Numbered from the stretch's first letter, positions 31,620-42,756 are shown. The stretch: 64,000 nt of DNA from Brachionus plicatilis (GCA_010279815.1 QEOQ01000070.1:244823-308822); one strand, 5' to 3'. Notes: a model not told the origin generated them from the letters alone. A program made the numbers and translations.

Positions 31620-32200
31620 AAAATTAAAGAAGCAGAATTTATTATTTAGTTTATGTTTTAAAATATGATATAATAAAAAACTTGCTAAACGAAATAGAGT
31701 AGATATTTTAATTTTTATTTCTTATCAATTCAATTAGATTTTCATCTGCACTTTGATTAGAGTATATTTAATAAAATAAATTATTTTTATTTTTAAACGA
31801 AATTTTTTGACAATTTTAAAATTAATAAAGTAAGAAAATAATTTAAAGTCTAAAACATTTTTGAAAATTATAGTAGTAGTTATACATACTAATAATATTA
31901 TTGCATGGTTTGCATTAAAACTTATTCGGCTATCGAAAAACTATTTCTTTTTATCTAACAAAGTTTGCTTGATTTCAATAATAAGATTATAAATACATAA
32001 CTTATCAAATAGAGTGATAACATGTCTTAAATAGAAATAAAAAAAATTTAAGACATATTTAAAGGGCTATATTTTAGACAGGAGCAAAAATATTCTTTTT
32101 CCCAGCTAATGTATTTAATGTTTAGCCGACTTTGAGTTCATTTTTGCCTTCGCCAAGCAGCATCTATGCAAACACATTCTTGCCGTTTCTGCACAGTTAA
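31620..32200. other. AT-rich DNA, nothing recognised
   Basis: No gene or clear repeat found. Confidence 0.5.
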
Positions 32201-32245
32201 AATTGGCTGATTGCGTTATTCCATAGGTAGCTACCCGGAAAAAAA

Positions 32246-32415
32246 AGAACGCTGTAAAGAACGCCGTTTTAACGCTGGTAAAACGGCGTTAAAACGGCTT
32301 CTTTTCAGCGTTTTTTCAGCGTTTTTTCAGCGTTTTTTCAGTGTTTTTTCAGCGTTTTTTAGCGTTATTTTCGTCAGCGTTTTTCACGCTGCAGAACGTT
32401 GAAAAAACGCTGCTA
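32246..32415. repeat. CAGCGTTTTTT minisatellite with hairpins
   Basis: Five to six copies of an 11-bp unit CAGCGTTTTTT (32305-32360) stand next to a perfect 12-bp stem AACGCCGTTTTA / TAAAACGGCGTT with a 7-base loop (32260-32290). Downstream GAAAAAACGCTG (32401-32412) is the reverse complement of the unit, so the whole block folds back. It is probably a MITE-like element expanded internally. A 63-codon frame over it is an artefact of the repeat. Confidence 0.7.
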
Positions 32416-33004
32416 AAAATTGATTTAATTGGGGACAGATGGTTTATTGAATTTCTTCATCAGTTATAAAATATGATTCAAATAGCTGCTGAAAACCTTT
32501 GACTGTTGTAAAATAATTTTCGCTGGTTTTCAGACTAACACTGTGAAAATTATATTAAAAGTATTATTAAATAAAAATTAAAATATTTTTTCAATTAAAC
32601 TTGACTTTTCTTAAAATATTTTAAAGTTAAAGCTTTGATTAAAATAAAATTAGTTCTGATGAAACTATTAATTTTTTTAAATTAATTTGTTATACGTTTA
32701 AACGTTTTTAACTCTCAAATTGTAAGCGTATTTCAAGTCATTTACTTAGGACGCTTAATCTCTTGCTAGTTCCGCTTCAGTCCATTAAATAGGTTGGAGT
32801 AATTAGGACCATTGTAACTGAAAGAAGGGAGGGGGAAGAATAATTTTGTTTTTGATCCTTCAAATTAAAATAATAAGAAAAATAAAATAAGCTAAAATAA
32901 TATAAAAAAGAAGATAAAAAAAGTTAATTACCTCAACGTTTTTTCTTTCTTTCCTAAAATGTTAAATATTTAAAAATGTAGCTAATGATACAGAACGTTT
33001 CCAA

Positions 33005-33195
33005 ACAAAGTATACAGCTATGTTCTATCGCTGCTCTAGAGCTGCGATAGAACATATTTTTTGCCTAAGAGCATTTGCATGAGCAATTGAACATGCTCTA
33101 GAACGCTCATGAGCATGTTCTAAATTGCTTAAGCAGACCATGAGAACTGCGCTAGCTATGCACTAGAGATGCTTAAGCAATGCTCTAGAAACTGT
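33005..33195. repeat. Palindrome cluster rich in CTAGA and GAGC
   Basis: At least two hairpins: 33020-33055, ATGTTCTATCGC / GCGATAGAACAT around a CTCTAGAG core, and 33089-33120, GAACATGCTC / GAGCATGTTC. Further inverted GCTTAAGCA-type motifs follow to 33190. It is much less AT-rich than the flanks. Confidence 0.7.
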
Positions 33196-33199
33196 TCAC

Positions 33200-33745
33200 T
33201 TTTTTTAGAAACGTACTGAATGAGATATTTTTAATTTTGAAGTAAATGTTTATAAATATAAATAAGGTTAAATAAGTAACTAAAGTGAAATAAGTTACGC
33301 ATGTAATAGGCATGGCAAAATTATTCCTTTCATTTAAATAAGCGTGGGAATGTTTTTCTTTCATGCTTATAATTTTAGCTTATTTTATTGGCTTATACCA
33401 AAACATGCACCACTTGTTTTTTACTGAAACACAGATCGCGGTCGGATCTTCAAAAAAGAGGTTTATCAAAAAAATTCCAACCACCGACCATTTTGTAGAG
33501 AATCTGATGAACTTTTACGCAAAAGTATCAGTTGGACCCTAAGACCTAGTATTTGACTTAAAAACAAGTAAATACGAGAAAAATTCTGAGTTGCTGTTAA
33601 CGGACCGCAACTATAGCTTCTTCAGGATAAATAAAACTATAACTATAACTTCTTCAGGATAAAAAAATATTAAAAAAAAATAAATAAAAATAAAAAAAAT
33701 AATTAATTTATTGGAGTATATTTACTGATTTAATATACATTATTC
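33200..33745. other. AT-rich DNA, nothing recognised
   Basis: No gene seen. A short duplicated phrase, ACTATAACTTCTTCAGGATAA-like, occurs at about 33610 and 33640. Confidence 0.45.
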
Positions 33746-33748
33746 TAA

Positions 33749-35181
33749 AGTGCCCAAAATGATAAACCGTAGTTAGTCAGAAAGCTTTAAAAATTATTTT
33801 AGGGTTTTTCATGACCAATTTTTTAAATTTTTCATCAAAATTTTTATGGGATTAAGTCTTAAATCTATGAATGAGGAGTCGGTTTTTTTTAACATTATTT
33901 CAGATTTTATCGGTTAACATAGACCAGTATTTTTTTAAAAATTTTTTATGAAAGTTCGCAACATATTACCTTAGAAAAATATTTTTTTATGTGAGATGTT
34001 GATATTTAGACCATTTTAATAATGGAAAAAAGAAAAAAATTAAAAAATTTCAGATTTTTTATCTTTAAAATTTATTCCGCCAACACGACTCCTTTCTTGA
34101 CCCAAATTTTTTTTCTTATGAAATGTTTACTCACTAATAAGTAAGAGTTAGCTTTTTTTTTTTAATATTTTTATTCTAATTTTAAAAAACTTCATATAAT
34201 TAACCATATTTTTAAAGATTTTTAAGATTTTCTAGTTTAATTAAATTTTTTCTACTATTAATAAGTTTTAACAATGGTTTAATGTTAAAATTTTTAACAT
34301 TAAAAATATGTTTTTTAATTTAATTTTGTGTTAAAATCTTTGTTTTTTTATGCGTTTGAATATTACTGCTTGATTTTGCTCCAAATAATTGAATTAGGAC
34401 TTCCTGATAAGTTGATCCGTTTCGATACATTTCTAAAGCGTTCCAAAAGCTTTTCCATAGTTTAATATTCAAATTTTTGGCTTTAAAACGCTTAAGGCCT
34501 TCTTCAGTCAATCCCATAAGTTTATTAAAGTCTTGGTCCTTATTTTTTCTAACAAATGACTTGAGATCACACCAAAGTCCTTCAATAGGGTTTAAATCAC
34601 AATGAAACTAAGGACAAAATATAGCCTTATAACCGTAATTTGATGCTAATTTTTGTAGGATCAAAAGGGAAATGGTCTAAAAAAATTCAAATTTTTTAAA
34701 GAATTGAAGAATCTATGTATTTACAGTAAATATAATTTAGTTTGAATTTTTTTTTTTATTTAATTCAAATAAAGACAAATAATGATCAAAATAAACTCGA
34801 ATTTTTTACATAAACTAAAGATTCGATGCAAAAAATAAGTCAAAATTTGAAATCAGCATAAATATTTCAAATTTTTAAAAATTTAAAATATTTATTTTCA
34901 ACTACCGATTATGATTTTGGTCATTTATTATTAAAATTTATTTCAAATACTATATAATTTTGAAATTTTTGGTTATGGGAGAAATTATTTTGTTTTTTAG
35001 ATTCGATTTAAAAATAGCAAAAAATGATAAAAATTAAACAGTTTTTTCTCAAAAACTATTGATCCGGTAAAAAAAACTAAGCTAAAATTTGAATTCAGCA
35101 TAAAAAATTACTGAAGAAAACATATTTTGAAAATTTGTAATAAGTGTTTTGGCTAAAACACGGTTTATCATTTGGGGCACT
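33749..35181. mobile_element. Tc1/mariner-like DNA transposon relic (1.43 kb)
   Basis: Terminal inverted repeats: left AGTGCCCAAAATGATAAACC, right the reverse complement of AGTGCCCCAAATGATAAACC. The spacing equals that of a full-length single-ORF transposon. A decayed DDE transposase C terminus lies inside on the minus strand (34320-34690). The target duplication is not clear. Confidence 0.75.
34320..34690 (-). pseudogene. DDE (Tc1/mariner/IS630-type) transposase C-terminal relic
   Basis: After one in-frame stop the minus strand encodes FHCDLNPIEGLWCDLKSFVR and then a helical tail (LMGLTEEGLKRFKAKNLNIK ... WNALEMYRNG) to the stop at 34320. The L-N-P-I-E-x-x-W block contains the third catalytic acidic residue of DDE transposases of this superfamily. 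Upstream catalytic residues are not readable. Confidence 0.7.
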
Positions 35182-35189
35182 AACCTGAC

Positions 35190-35775
35190 CATATAATATT
35201 TTGTCATTTATTTATTAAAAATACGTAAAAAAAAACATAAGATAATTCAAATATCAGCAAAAAAAAAATAATTTAAGGAAAAAAAATTTTTTTTCTTTCT
35301 TGGACAGCCTCTTTATCTTTGATTTTGCGCTCGACATGTGTCCAACAAATAATTGAATATGTTTTTATAATTGATTTGTACAGTTTGAACATTTGAAATA
35401 ACGTTTTTCAAATTTCATAAGATTTTTAAAATTCATATATCATAGATTCTGCTCGATGTTTTTTCGCTGGAATATCATCCATGTCGTTATCAGTGTCATT
35501 TGAGTCCCTAGCATGTTGTTTTCAAATGAGTTTCAATTGAATTTTTAATTGATGTTTATTAACAACCATTTATCGCCATTGTGAATTTTCATACAAAAAT
35601 TCCAATACAAGATTTAAAAAATTGAATTTTAAATTAGAAAAAGAAGGCAAACTGAAGTTTGAGATCAAGATCAAATTATAAATTATAATATTGTTTTTAA
35701 TAAAAGAGAAAAAATAAATTTTTCCAAAGCAATTACTTGACATGTCATGTCAAGGTTATTTTCATATTTAAAATT
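35190..35775. other. AT-rich DNA, nothing recognised
   Basis: No gene or repeat assigned. Confidence 0.45.
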
Positions 35776-35780
35776 TTAAA

Positions 35781-36010
35781 ATGTCCTTTTTTACTGAACT
35801 TTCATCATCATCATCGGTCGGGTTTTTTAGGCTCAACCTTCCTTTATCAATGATATACTTGGTTATTTCTGATGGGGCCAGCTTCACTCGATTATCATTT
35901 GTTAAAAATCTACAATTCGTTCAGTATATTTGCCTGTGTTCAATGATTTTTAATTCTCTTTTCCTTAATTCTTCGGAGATTGGTATTTGCTTAACTATTT
36001 AATAAAGTTC
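35781..36010 (-). other. Coding-like minus-strand strip of unknown identity
   Basis: The minus strand reads KQIPISEELRKRELKIIEHR, a stop, then LTNDNRVKLAPSEITKYIID and KGRLSLKNPTDDDDESSVKK in one frame. The composition (charged, with GC-containing codons) looks more protein-like than the opposite-strand frame. It lies directly upstream of a LINE ORF1 on the other strand and may be part of another mobile element. No domain recognised. Confidence 0.3.
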
Positions 36011-36305
36011 TTCATTTGTTTAGTGTGAGTCCGATTGTTTTATTCCACAAATAGTATAGTTTAGTTTTCAGGAACATAGAAGCCAGTTAAATTGAACAAA
36101 ATGAAAAGGAATTATATTGGACCGTTAAGGTTATACCATTAGAACGAAATGGAAGAGAAATAAAATTTTGTAAGATTTTTTTGGAAGATGTAACAGTTTT
36201 TGATGAATTAATCACAAGTGGCTGGATGAGCTTGGGATATACTAAATATCCAGTAAAAGAATGTGAAAGACCGCCGAAAAGATGCTTAACTTGTCATAAA
36301 TTCAG

Positions 36306-37214
36306 GGTGAACTATCAAAATAGAGAAAAAAAATTAGAGAAATTAATTAGAGTCAAGACAAGTTTAGAGAAATCATAAAATAGAGAAAGGAAAATTAGAG
36401 AATTTGTATAAAAGAGAAAAAAAAATTAGGGAAAAAAATATAGAGAAAAGCACAGACAATATTTTTAATATAAATAAATAGCTTTTTTATTCATCTTGTT
36501 TTAATTTAACTAAAAATGAGTCAAATTAATTCTCCGCTTGTAAGTAGACTTAGATCTAACAAAGATTATAAGCCTAACAAAGAGAATTTAATAAGGCTTT
36601 GATTTAATTAAGAATAAAGCAGCTAAAAACTTTGTTTTTTTTTAAAATTATGTCGAGAACAATTATATTGGAGTTTTTAGAAACAATAAACGTATGTCAC
36701 CCCGTTTTCCAATAGATATTTGGAATTTTCACGAGAGAGTTAAAAAAGACTTGCCTAGAACCAATAATAATGTTGAGTCTTGGCATTCCCGTATAAAAAG
36801 CGATGCAGGACATAATCTTACAGTTAATAAAGTAGTTGAATTTTTCCGTTTAGAGCAAAGTAATATGGAATCAGATTTGTTGTTATTATTTTCAGGTAGT
36901 CAATTTAAGTCAACAAGCAGTAAAGCACAAAAAAAAGAAGATAAAATAAAGCGCCAAGTTAATGAATATAAAACAGAAAATTTAGAGTTGTTGCTTACTG
37001 GATTTTCAATTTTATTGATGGAATATTAATTAATTAATTAGTTTATCAGACGTTTTCTATTTTTTTTTCAATAAAAATTTTGTAATTTTTTTTCGGTAAA
37101 TTTTTTTCTCAAATAAAAATATTCTCTAATTAATTGACACATTTTTTTCTCTATAAATTTTTCTCTAATTTAGCTATTCTCTAAAAATTTATTTCTCTAT
37201 TTTGATCGTTTACC
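36306..37214. mobile_element. MULE-type DNA transposon, 909 bp, with 8-bp TSD
   Basis: Terminal repeats GGTGAACTATCAAAATAGAG (left) and the reverse complement of GGTAAACGATCAAAATAGAG (right). The flanking direct duplication AAATTCAG is at 36298-36305 and 37215-37222. The inside is A/G-rich on the left and has C-terminal transposase coding at 36650-37029. The insertion falls exactly between the second Cys and the His of a LINE zinc knuckle. Confidence 0.9.
36650..37029 (+). pseudogene. MULE transposase C-terminal fragment
   Basis: The frame reads YVENNYIGVFRNNKRMSPRF, then PIDIWNFHERVKKDLPRTNN and NVESWHSRI, to a stop at 37029. The FPxxxWNxxER ... RTNNxVExWH motif is the conserved C-terminal part of MULE/FLYWCH-family transposase-like proteins. 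The catalytic DDE portion is absent, so the element is non-autonomous. Confidence 0.8.
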
Positions 37215-37389
37215 AAATTCAGCCATAAAATTATCAGCTGTAAAGAACCGTACAAATCGTGCGCTAAATGTAAGTATATAAGAATTTTATCCTGTTGAAT
37301 GTTCGAGTCTACTGCAATGTGTGAACTGCGGTAAAAAACATTCTTCTTGCTACAAAGGATGTCCTAAACATAAAGGGGACTGTAGTGAT

Positions 37390-38265
37390 TCAGCAAAATT
37401 AATTTTAGCAGATTCTTTTTAGCAAATTTAATTTAGCAAAGTCAAATTAGGATAAATTAAAATTAACAATTTAGTAACTCAATAGAATATTATTTTATCA
37501 AAAATGTGGCTGTTAACAATTTAATTGATCTATTAAATAATTTGAATTTAAATAATGGATGTGTAAGCTCTTCACAGAGAGGATTCCTCATTTATAATCA
37601 GAAGGTGGTTATTTCTATCGCGTTAATAGTGAATCAAATAACATCATTATTTGGCGTTGTAAAGAACCTTACTGCAGGTCCAAATGCACCACTTTGGTAA
37701 AATTATTGGCTTGAATTATAGGATCAACTAAATCAACTCAAATAAATTTTTCTTGGACATTGGATTTTTTATTTTATTTCTATTAAAATGTAATGAAATT
37801 TTAAAAATATTTTTTAACAATAGATATATAAATTGAAGGAGAGTGAAGTTGGGAGCAATTCTTCAGAGCAGAGCAATGTTGTTCAAATAACACATAAAAA
37901 AAACTTTTTCAAAATGAATAAAATTTTTTTTTAAATAATCAACAAATTTTGTTAAAATTTAAAATAAATTCTAAAATTTCATTAATTTGTCATATTTTAA
38001 TCGGATTTTATAAAATTTTAATATGTTCTGCTCCAGATAAAAATTACTCTGAACTTTACTCTCCCATTAATTGACACTATTAGCGATGAAAAATAAAAAT
38101 ATTAATGCTTAATTAATTTTTTCCAGGTAAAAAAAACTTGCTAATTCAAACTTGCCAAAGTGATAATAAAATCAATTTGCTTAATTGATTTATTTTTTTT
38201 TGCTAAATTAACTTTGCTGAAAATAGCCTTTAAACATTTGCTGAATTAAAACTTGCCAAACTGAT
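37390..38265. mobile_element. Likely MULE-like element with FLYWCH-finger relic
   Basis: The left side (TTTAGCAAATTTAATTTAGC, 37418 on) and the right side (GCTAAATTAACTTTGCTGAA, about 38200) are inverted. Between them, the plus strand at 37540-37700 has CVSSSQRGFLIYNQK and, after a one-base shift, GGYFYRVNSESNNIIIWRCK and EPYCRSKC. This is the FLYWCH zinc-finger pattern (G-Y-x-Y-R ... W-R-C ... C), often found in MULE transposases. Exact ends are uncertain. Confidence 0.5.
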
Positions 38266-38269
38266 TGGT

Positions 38270-39700
38270 TCACTCGTCTATCTGGTATTTTTTACCAGTT
38301 AACTTTTTAAGTTAAAATTAATTCAGTAATGAGTTATTTCAAAAATTTTAAACATTTTTTATTATTTTCCTCATTTTTAAATATCAAAATTAATATTTTT
38401 AAGCTTTGAGTAATATAACTCTAAAGTTGATTATTTTTATTATTTGATCTAGTTTAATTGAAGAAAACCTAACAATATTTTTATTTAATTTTAAGTCAAA
38501 TCTCTAGAATTTATTCGGTAGAAATAATAAGTTAAATAAAATTCCAATTTTGTAAGACAATTTTTTAAGTATTTATTCAAGGATTTTTGTTTATTTATCT
38601 TTTCTTTAAGGTTATAGTTCAAAAATAGCAAAGAATTATTACTTATCTATCATTAAACTCTTAAGTTTAAAATTTGAATCAAATGATTTTAATGAAATAA
38701 ACAATTTCAAAATAAATATTATCTTTATTTGTTTTAACATATAACTTTTGTTAAACCTCATTGGGTTGAAGATGAAATAATTTGAATAAAATTTTGTGAA
38801 ATCAATTATGGCGCTTACAGAAAAACTTAAAATAATCGACCACTTTAGAGTTTTTGTTTATTCACATTTATTTACACACCAGGGAGCTAATCAAGCTAGA
38901 AAAACTTATTAAAGAATTAACTCAAAATTTTTTTTAAAATAATTTTTAGAAAATTCAGTTTAACTTTTTTCTTTCTCTTTTTTTTAAACTTAAATTTTTT
39001 TATTTCAATAATTTGTGCCTAGGGGACTCGAATAAATGAATTTTTTTTTCAAAAAATTCAACATTTAATATTTTTAAAAACTACATCTAATGCCAAAAAA
39101 TATTTCTAATTTCAAAAAATTTAATTAGCTAAGTACTCAAAGAAATCAAATCAAAAATCAAATTAAACAATATATGGCAAGCTATAACTGAATTTAGAAA
39201 AACATAAAAAATTGATTATTACTCTTCGCATTTTTTTAGTAATTATATACTTAATTATTTTTGAAAAATTGAAATTTTTATTTTATTTTTCAATAAATTA
39301 TTAATGTTTTTTTTTCTAATTCATAAATTGTGAGTTCGGAAGCTTAACTCCATAGCTTTAGAAAAGTTTATTGTTGATTGTTTCCTTATGAAAATATAGA
39401 CTATGTAAAAAATGAACTACTGAGAAAAACAGAGCTCCCAAAACAGCATCATAAAGCTTCAAGCTCATGAATTATACATGTCCCTGAATGTTTGGAGTCT
39501 TAAAAACACATACTCAAACAATGCTTTATAAATTTAAAAATCGACTAAAATAACTCTAAGGATAAATTAATCACTTACAAAGCTAGATTTTAAAAATTAA
39601 AAAATAGTTTCTAGCTATTTACATTAACACCTGTAACTAAGGTATGACGGCTTTTTCAGGAAAATTTCAAAATAAAATTCAAAATGAATTGTTAACATTT
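38270..39700. other. AT-rich DNA, nothing recognised
   Basis: About 1.4 kb with no gene seen; the promoter of the next gene is probably at its right end, but no TATA box is recognisable. Confidence 0.45.
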
Positions 39701-39732
39701 TTTTTTTATTTTCTTTTTTAAATTTAAAAGAA

Positions 39733-40675
39733 ATGGAATCCAAAAGCAATGAAAAGGACAAACGCTTGGTTATTTATCCCAAAGTATTTAGGATTAGCCT
39801 CACTTTGATTAAGATCCAAAATGATGAAATTTCTGTCTGCCGAAATGTAATTATTTGCTCATGTTATCTTTAATTTATAATTTATTTTAAAAAAGTATCC
39901 TATTGATTTGACTGAAGAGACTGCTAATGTTGTCAGCATTAAAAAAAGTCTTATGTCCCAACATGAATTTGCCAATGTTACTCTTCTTGACTGCAGCTTC
40001 GAAGAAATTCGGGATAACTGCTATACCAGAGGTACATAGTTCTTTTTTTTATTCAGAAAATTAAAAGTAAACCAAGGTGAATTATACTGGAACAGACGCT
40101 TCAAGTTCTATTTCGTCAATCGAGCTGAATGGAATGATTTTATTGCCAGAGTAAATGCAGATGTAAAACATAAAAAAGTTAATCATCCGATTCAAGCAGA
40201 CACTAGTGTACGACCCAAGAGCACCTATTATCCAGTAACTATGCCAAGAACTTTTCGCCGAAGTTTTACTCTTCTGAAAATAAAAAATGACCAGATTTGG
40301 ACCTATAAAAATGTAAAAATTCAAAAAAATTTGAAAAAAATAATAAGAAACTGTTTTTAGCTTCCATTTAATTTAACAGAATACACTGCTAATTTGGACC
40401 ACATCAAAAAAATAATGAGTAGCGAATATGGCATCGAAAATCCGATGGTTTTGGACAGAAAATATAAAGAGGTACGCGATCATTCGACTACAAGAGGCGA
40501 AATTTTCTGGAACACAAATCATGTTTTCTATTTTATTAGTAGAAATGATTGGGAAAATTTCTACATTGAGCCTGAGTGTAAATTTCATCAAGTTAAATAC
40601 AAAAAAGTTAACCATACAACTTATTTTGATAAAATGAGACCGACTTATTTCAAGAGTAAAGAGAGTCATATTTAA
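39733..40675 (+). CDS. Unrecognised protein of two tandem ~110-residue repeats
   Basis: Four exons: 39733-39846, 39896-40031, 40068-40312, 40361-40675; GT-AG introns of 49, 36 and 48 bp, phases consistent, 269 residues. I know no matching family. The protein is two copies of one domain: LTLIKIQNDEISVCRN-YPIDLTEETAN...IKKSLM...GELYWNRRFKFYFVNRAEWNDF...KKVNH, and FTLLKIKNDQIWTYKN-LPFNLTEYTAN...IKKIMS...GEIFWNTNHVFYFISRNDWENF...KKVNH. An intron sits at the same codon and phase (after ..RN / ..KN) in both, confirming duplication. There is no signal peptide or membrane segment. Residues 1-18 are charged. The ATG follows a pyrimidine tract and AAAAG, possibly a cis or trans splice acceptor. An AATAAA lies near 40751. 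Function unknown. Confidence 0.8.
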
Positions 40676-40679
40676 GTTT

Positions 40680-41230
40680 TTAAATGCAAGATTTACCATG
40701 TAAGATTAATTGACAAAATTTTTGTGATTCACATTTTTAACAAGGTAGACAATAAAAAAAAAATTTAATCCACCAAAATTGAATTAAAAATTTATTTTTG
40801 ACAAGTGTTTTTGTTAAATTAATAAAAATTAAACTAAAATAATTTTTAAATTTATTTGTTTTACCAAGTAAATTTGTTATTTCACAGTCTAAATGAAATT
40901 TTGGAATCTAATATAGAAAAATATGTTTGTTCAATTTTTTTAAAATCAATAATTAGGTTAAAGATTAGTTTTAAAAAAATAAAAAATAAAATAATTAAAA
41001 AAAGTTAATTTTTTTATTAAAAAAAATTCGATCCTAAATTAAAGTGCAGGGTTAAAATTAGAAATTTAGAGATAAGTTCACGATTTAAATATTTTTTGAA
41101 GTAAGCTTTTAAATCTGATTAAAATTAGATAAAAAAAACACTAATTTAATGGCGTGGCACTATTAAATAAAATTAAAAGAGAGTTTCTAATTCTAAATCT
41201 TTATTTAAAACCAAAACTGAAACTTAAACT
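40680..41230. other. AT-rich DNA, nothing recognised
   Basis: Only the polyadenylation region of the preceding gene and low-complexity sequence. Confidence 0.45.
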
Positions 41231-41239
41231 AAAATACAA

Positions 41240-42309
41240 CACATATATATATGTATAGAGAGAGAGAGAGAAGGCCTGGGGTACAGGGATCTCACATTTG
41301 TTCCTCACCCGCAGAAGACATATCCTATGTATGACAGGTAATGGATGTATTAAGATATCAGTTTATCTGATGGCTTTCAGATACTTTCTAGTTTAGGACA
41401 TCTATTTTCCATAGCCGTTTTCCTTCTAATATTGCACAGTTTGTTGTTTTAAGCAAAGAAGCTTTCAAATAAAGGCATGACTTGAGCTGTCTGAACTTCT
41501 TAGAAAATTATTAACAAACTGACTCTTGTCTGTCTTTCTTGGCAATCAATCATTTTATGAGTCTTAGAGAGTCCATTTACTCTCTTTCATCTTCTTTCCT
41601 TTCATAGAAAAAGATTTCTTCATCTTCTTAATCCTCTGTAAGGAACTATCATGAAAGTGAGATTGCAACCTCAGGACAAATTTTGTCAATAGCCGGAACA
41701 GGCTTTGGTATTTGATTGATTATAGGCAGAAGCGGACCTTGGTTATATTTTTCAATGTGACATAATGGGGGGCTGATTTGTTTTGCTTTTTGGAATTTGT
41801 TGAAGTGGGGCTTAGTAAGTTTGTCAAGGAGCTTCTAGGCTGATTTTTTGTAACTTTTTTAATGGATGCAACGATGTTGATGTTGGTATTGACCAAGTAT
41901 CCTGAGGGTAAACTTGATAAAATTTCTATTCGACGGTTGAACAAAACTCATCCACGTTATGATTATCACGGTTTCTATTGTGATGTATTAGGTTTTAAGT
42001 TTTTAAAAAAAAAAAGGGAAAAATTTGAAAAAACTCATCGCTGTCAGTTTGTAAAACTACAGTGTTTAAGATTGAAATATAGAAAAGAATAATGGATCCT
42101 TGAAATATCTAGTGAATTATTTTCTTCAGTTTATGTTTAGCATGTTTTGGCTTATTGTTTTTGCTTGGTATAAAAGAGGGTTTTATAACTTTATTTAGGC
42201 GGGTTTTTGTTTTTTTGAATAAAGAAATTGAAAAAAGAGAATTTGACTTTTTCTTTAGTGAAGAATATTATATCTATTAATGACTTTTACAAAAACAGAT
42301 CTCGATTTT
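41240..42309 (+). mobile_element. Probable LTR of a retrotransposon (left limit unknown)
   Basis: This stretch is clearly less AT-rich than its flanks. Near its right end it has a TATA box (TATAAAAG, 42179-42186) and, 32 bp further on, AATAAA (42218-42223), the usual order in an LTR U3-R. At 42310 it is followed by TGGTGCCTGGATCC, which looks like a tRNA primer-binding site (TGG pairs with the tRNA CCA end). A short (TA)n and (GA)n lie at 41240-41272. I did not find the partner LTR. Open frames inside it (for example 41862-42092) are probably not genes. Confidence 0.4.
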
Positions 42310-42417
42310 TGGTGCCTGGATCCATAATCTCGACTCGTTGTTTTTGTCCGATTTGGGCCTCTAAATACATCTAAACTTGTAGGCTCTAGGCCAAGATCAA
42401 AACTAAATCAGATTTGA

Positions 42418-42756
42418 TCCGTTCTTCGTAATTTTTGGATAGGCTCATGGCACACTGATTATGATCTCGATTTTGAGTCCCTAGATTCTTCCTCTCGAAT
42501 CACCTTTATTTTATTTTTTGATACTGAAAACTCTTTTAAGCGAGTTGACCTTTTCAGAGCATATCTAAATCCGTTTTGGTCAACTTTCAATTCAAAATTT
42601 AAGAACCGCTTTTTCGCCCTTAAATTCACATCGCATGCAACAGGTCTATCAGCACTTTCTGTTCTCCCTGTTCTTGATTGTGCAATTAAATTTATTTTCG
42701 ATCACCTGACTCGTTCTTCCATTGAGATTTTAAATTCTGCCTCGCATTTTTTTTAG
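42418..42756 (+). pseudogene. Open frame after the putative PBS, possible gag fragment
   Basis: 112 codons without a stop but also without an ATG start: SVLRNFWIGSWHTDYDLDFE, ..., FKRVDLFRAYLNPFWSTFNS, ..., LDCAIKFIFDHLTRSSIEIL. It lies about 100 bp after the primer-binding-site-like sequence, where a gag gene would start. No domain is recognised, so the gag assignment rests on position only. Confidence 0.3.

Larger units (their letters stand above)
36098..37400 (+). pseudogene. LINE ORF1 (gag-like, CCHC knuckles) interrupted by a MULE
   Basis: The frame NEKELYWTVKVIPLERNGRE ... ECERPPKRCLTCHKF runs to 36305 and resumes at 37215. Across the insertion the reading continues as C-x2-C-x4-H-x4-C, i.e. 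a zinc knuckle split by the inserted element. Further Cys clusters follow (CKEPYKSCAKC, then after a frameshift QCVNCGKKHSSCYKGCP). Zinc knuckles of this type with a final CVNCGxxHxSxYxGCP block are typical of Jockey-like ORF1 nucleic-acid-binding proteins. The element is dead: it has the insertion and at least one frameshift. Confidence 0.75.

Noticed and set aside
32211..32402. 63-codon frame over the CAGCGTTTTTT array
   Set aside because: The Phe/Ser/Val-rich product is just a translated minisatellite.
41862..42092. 76-codon plus-strand frame TKYPEGKLDKISIRR...
   Set aside because: Lies inside the putative LTR, lacks homology and overlaps an equally long minus-strand frame.
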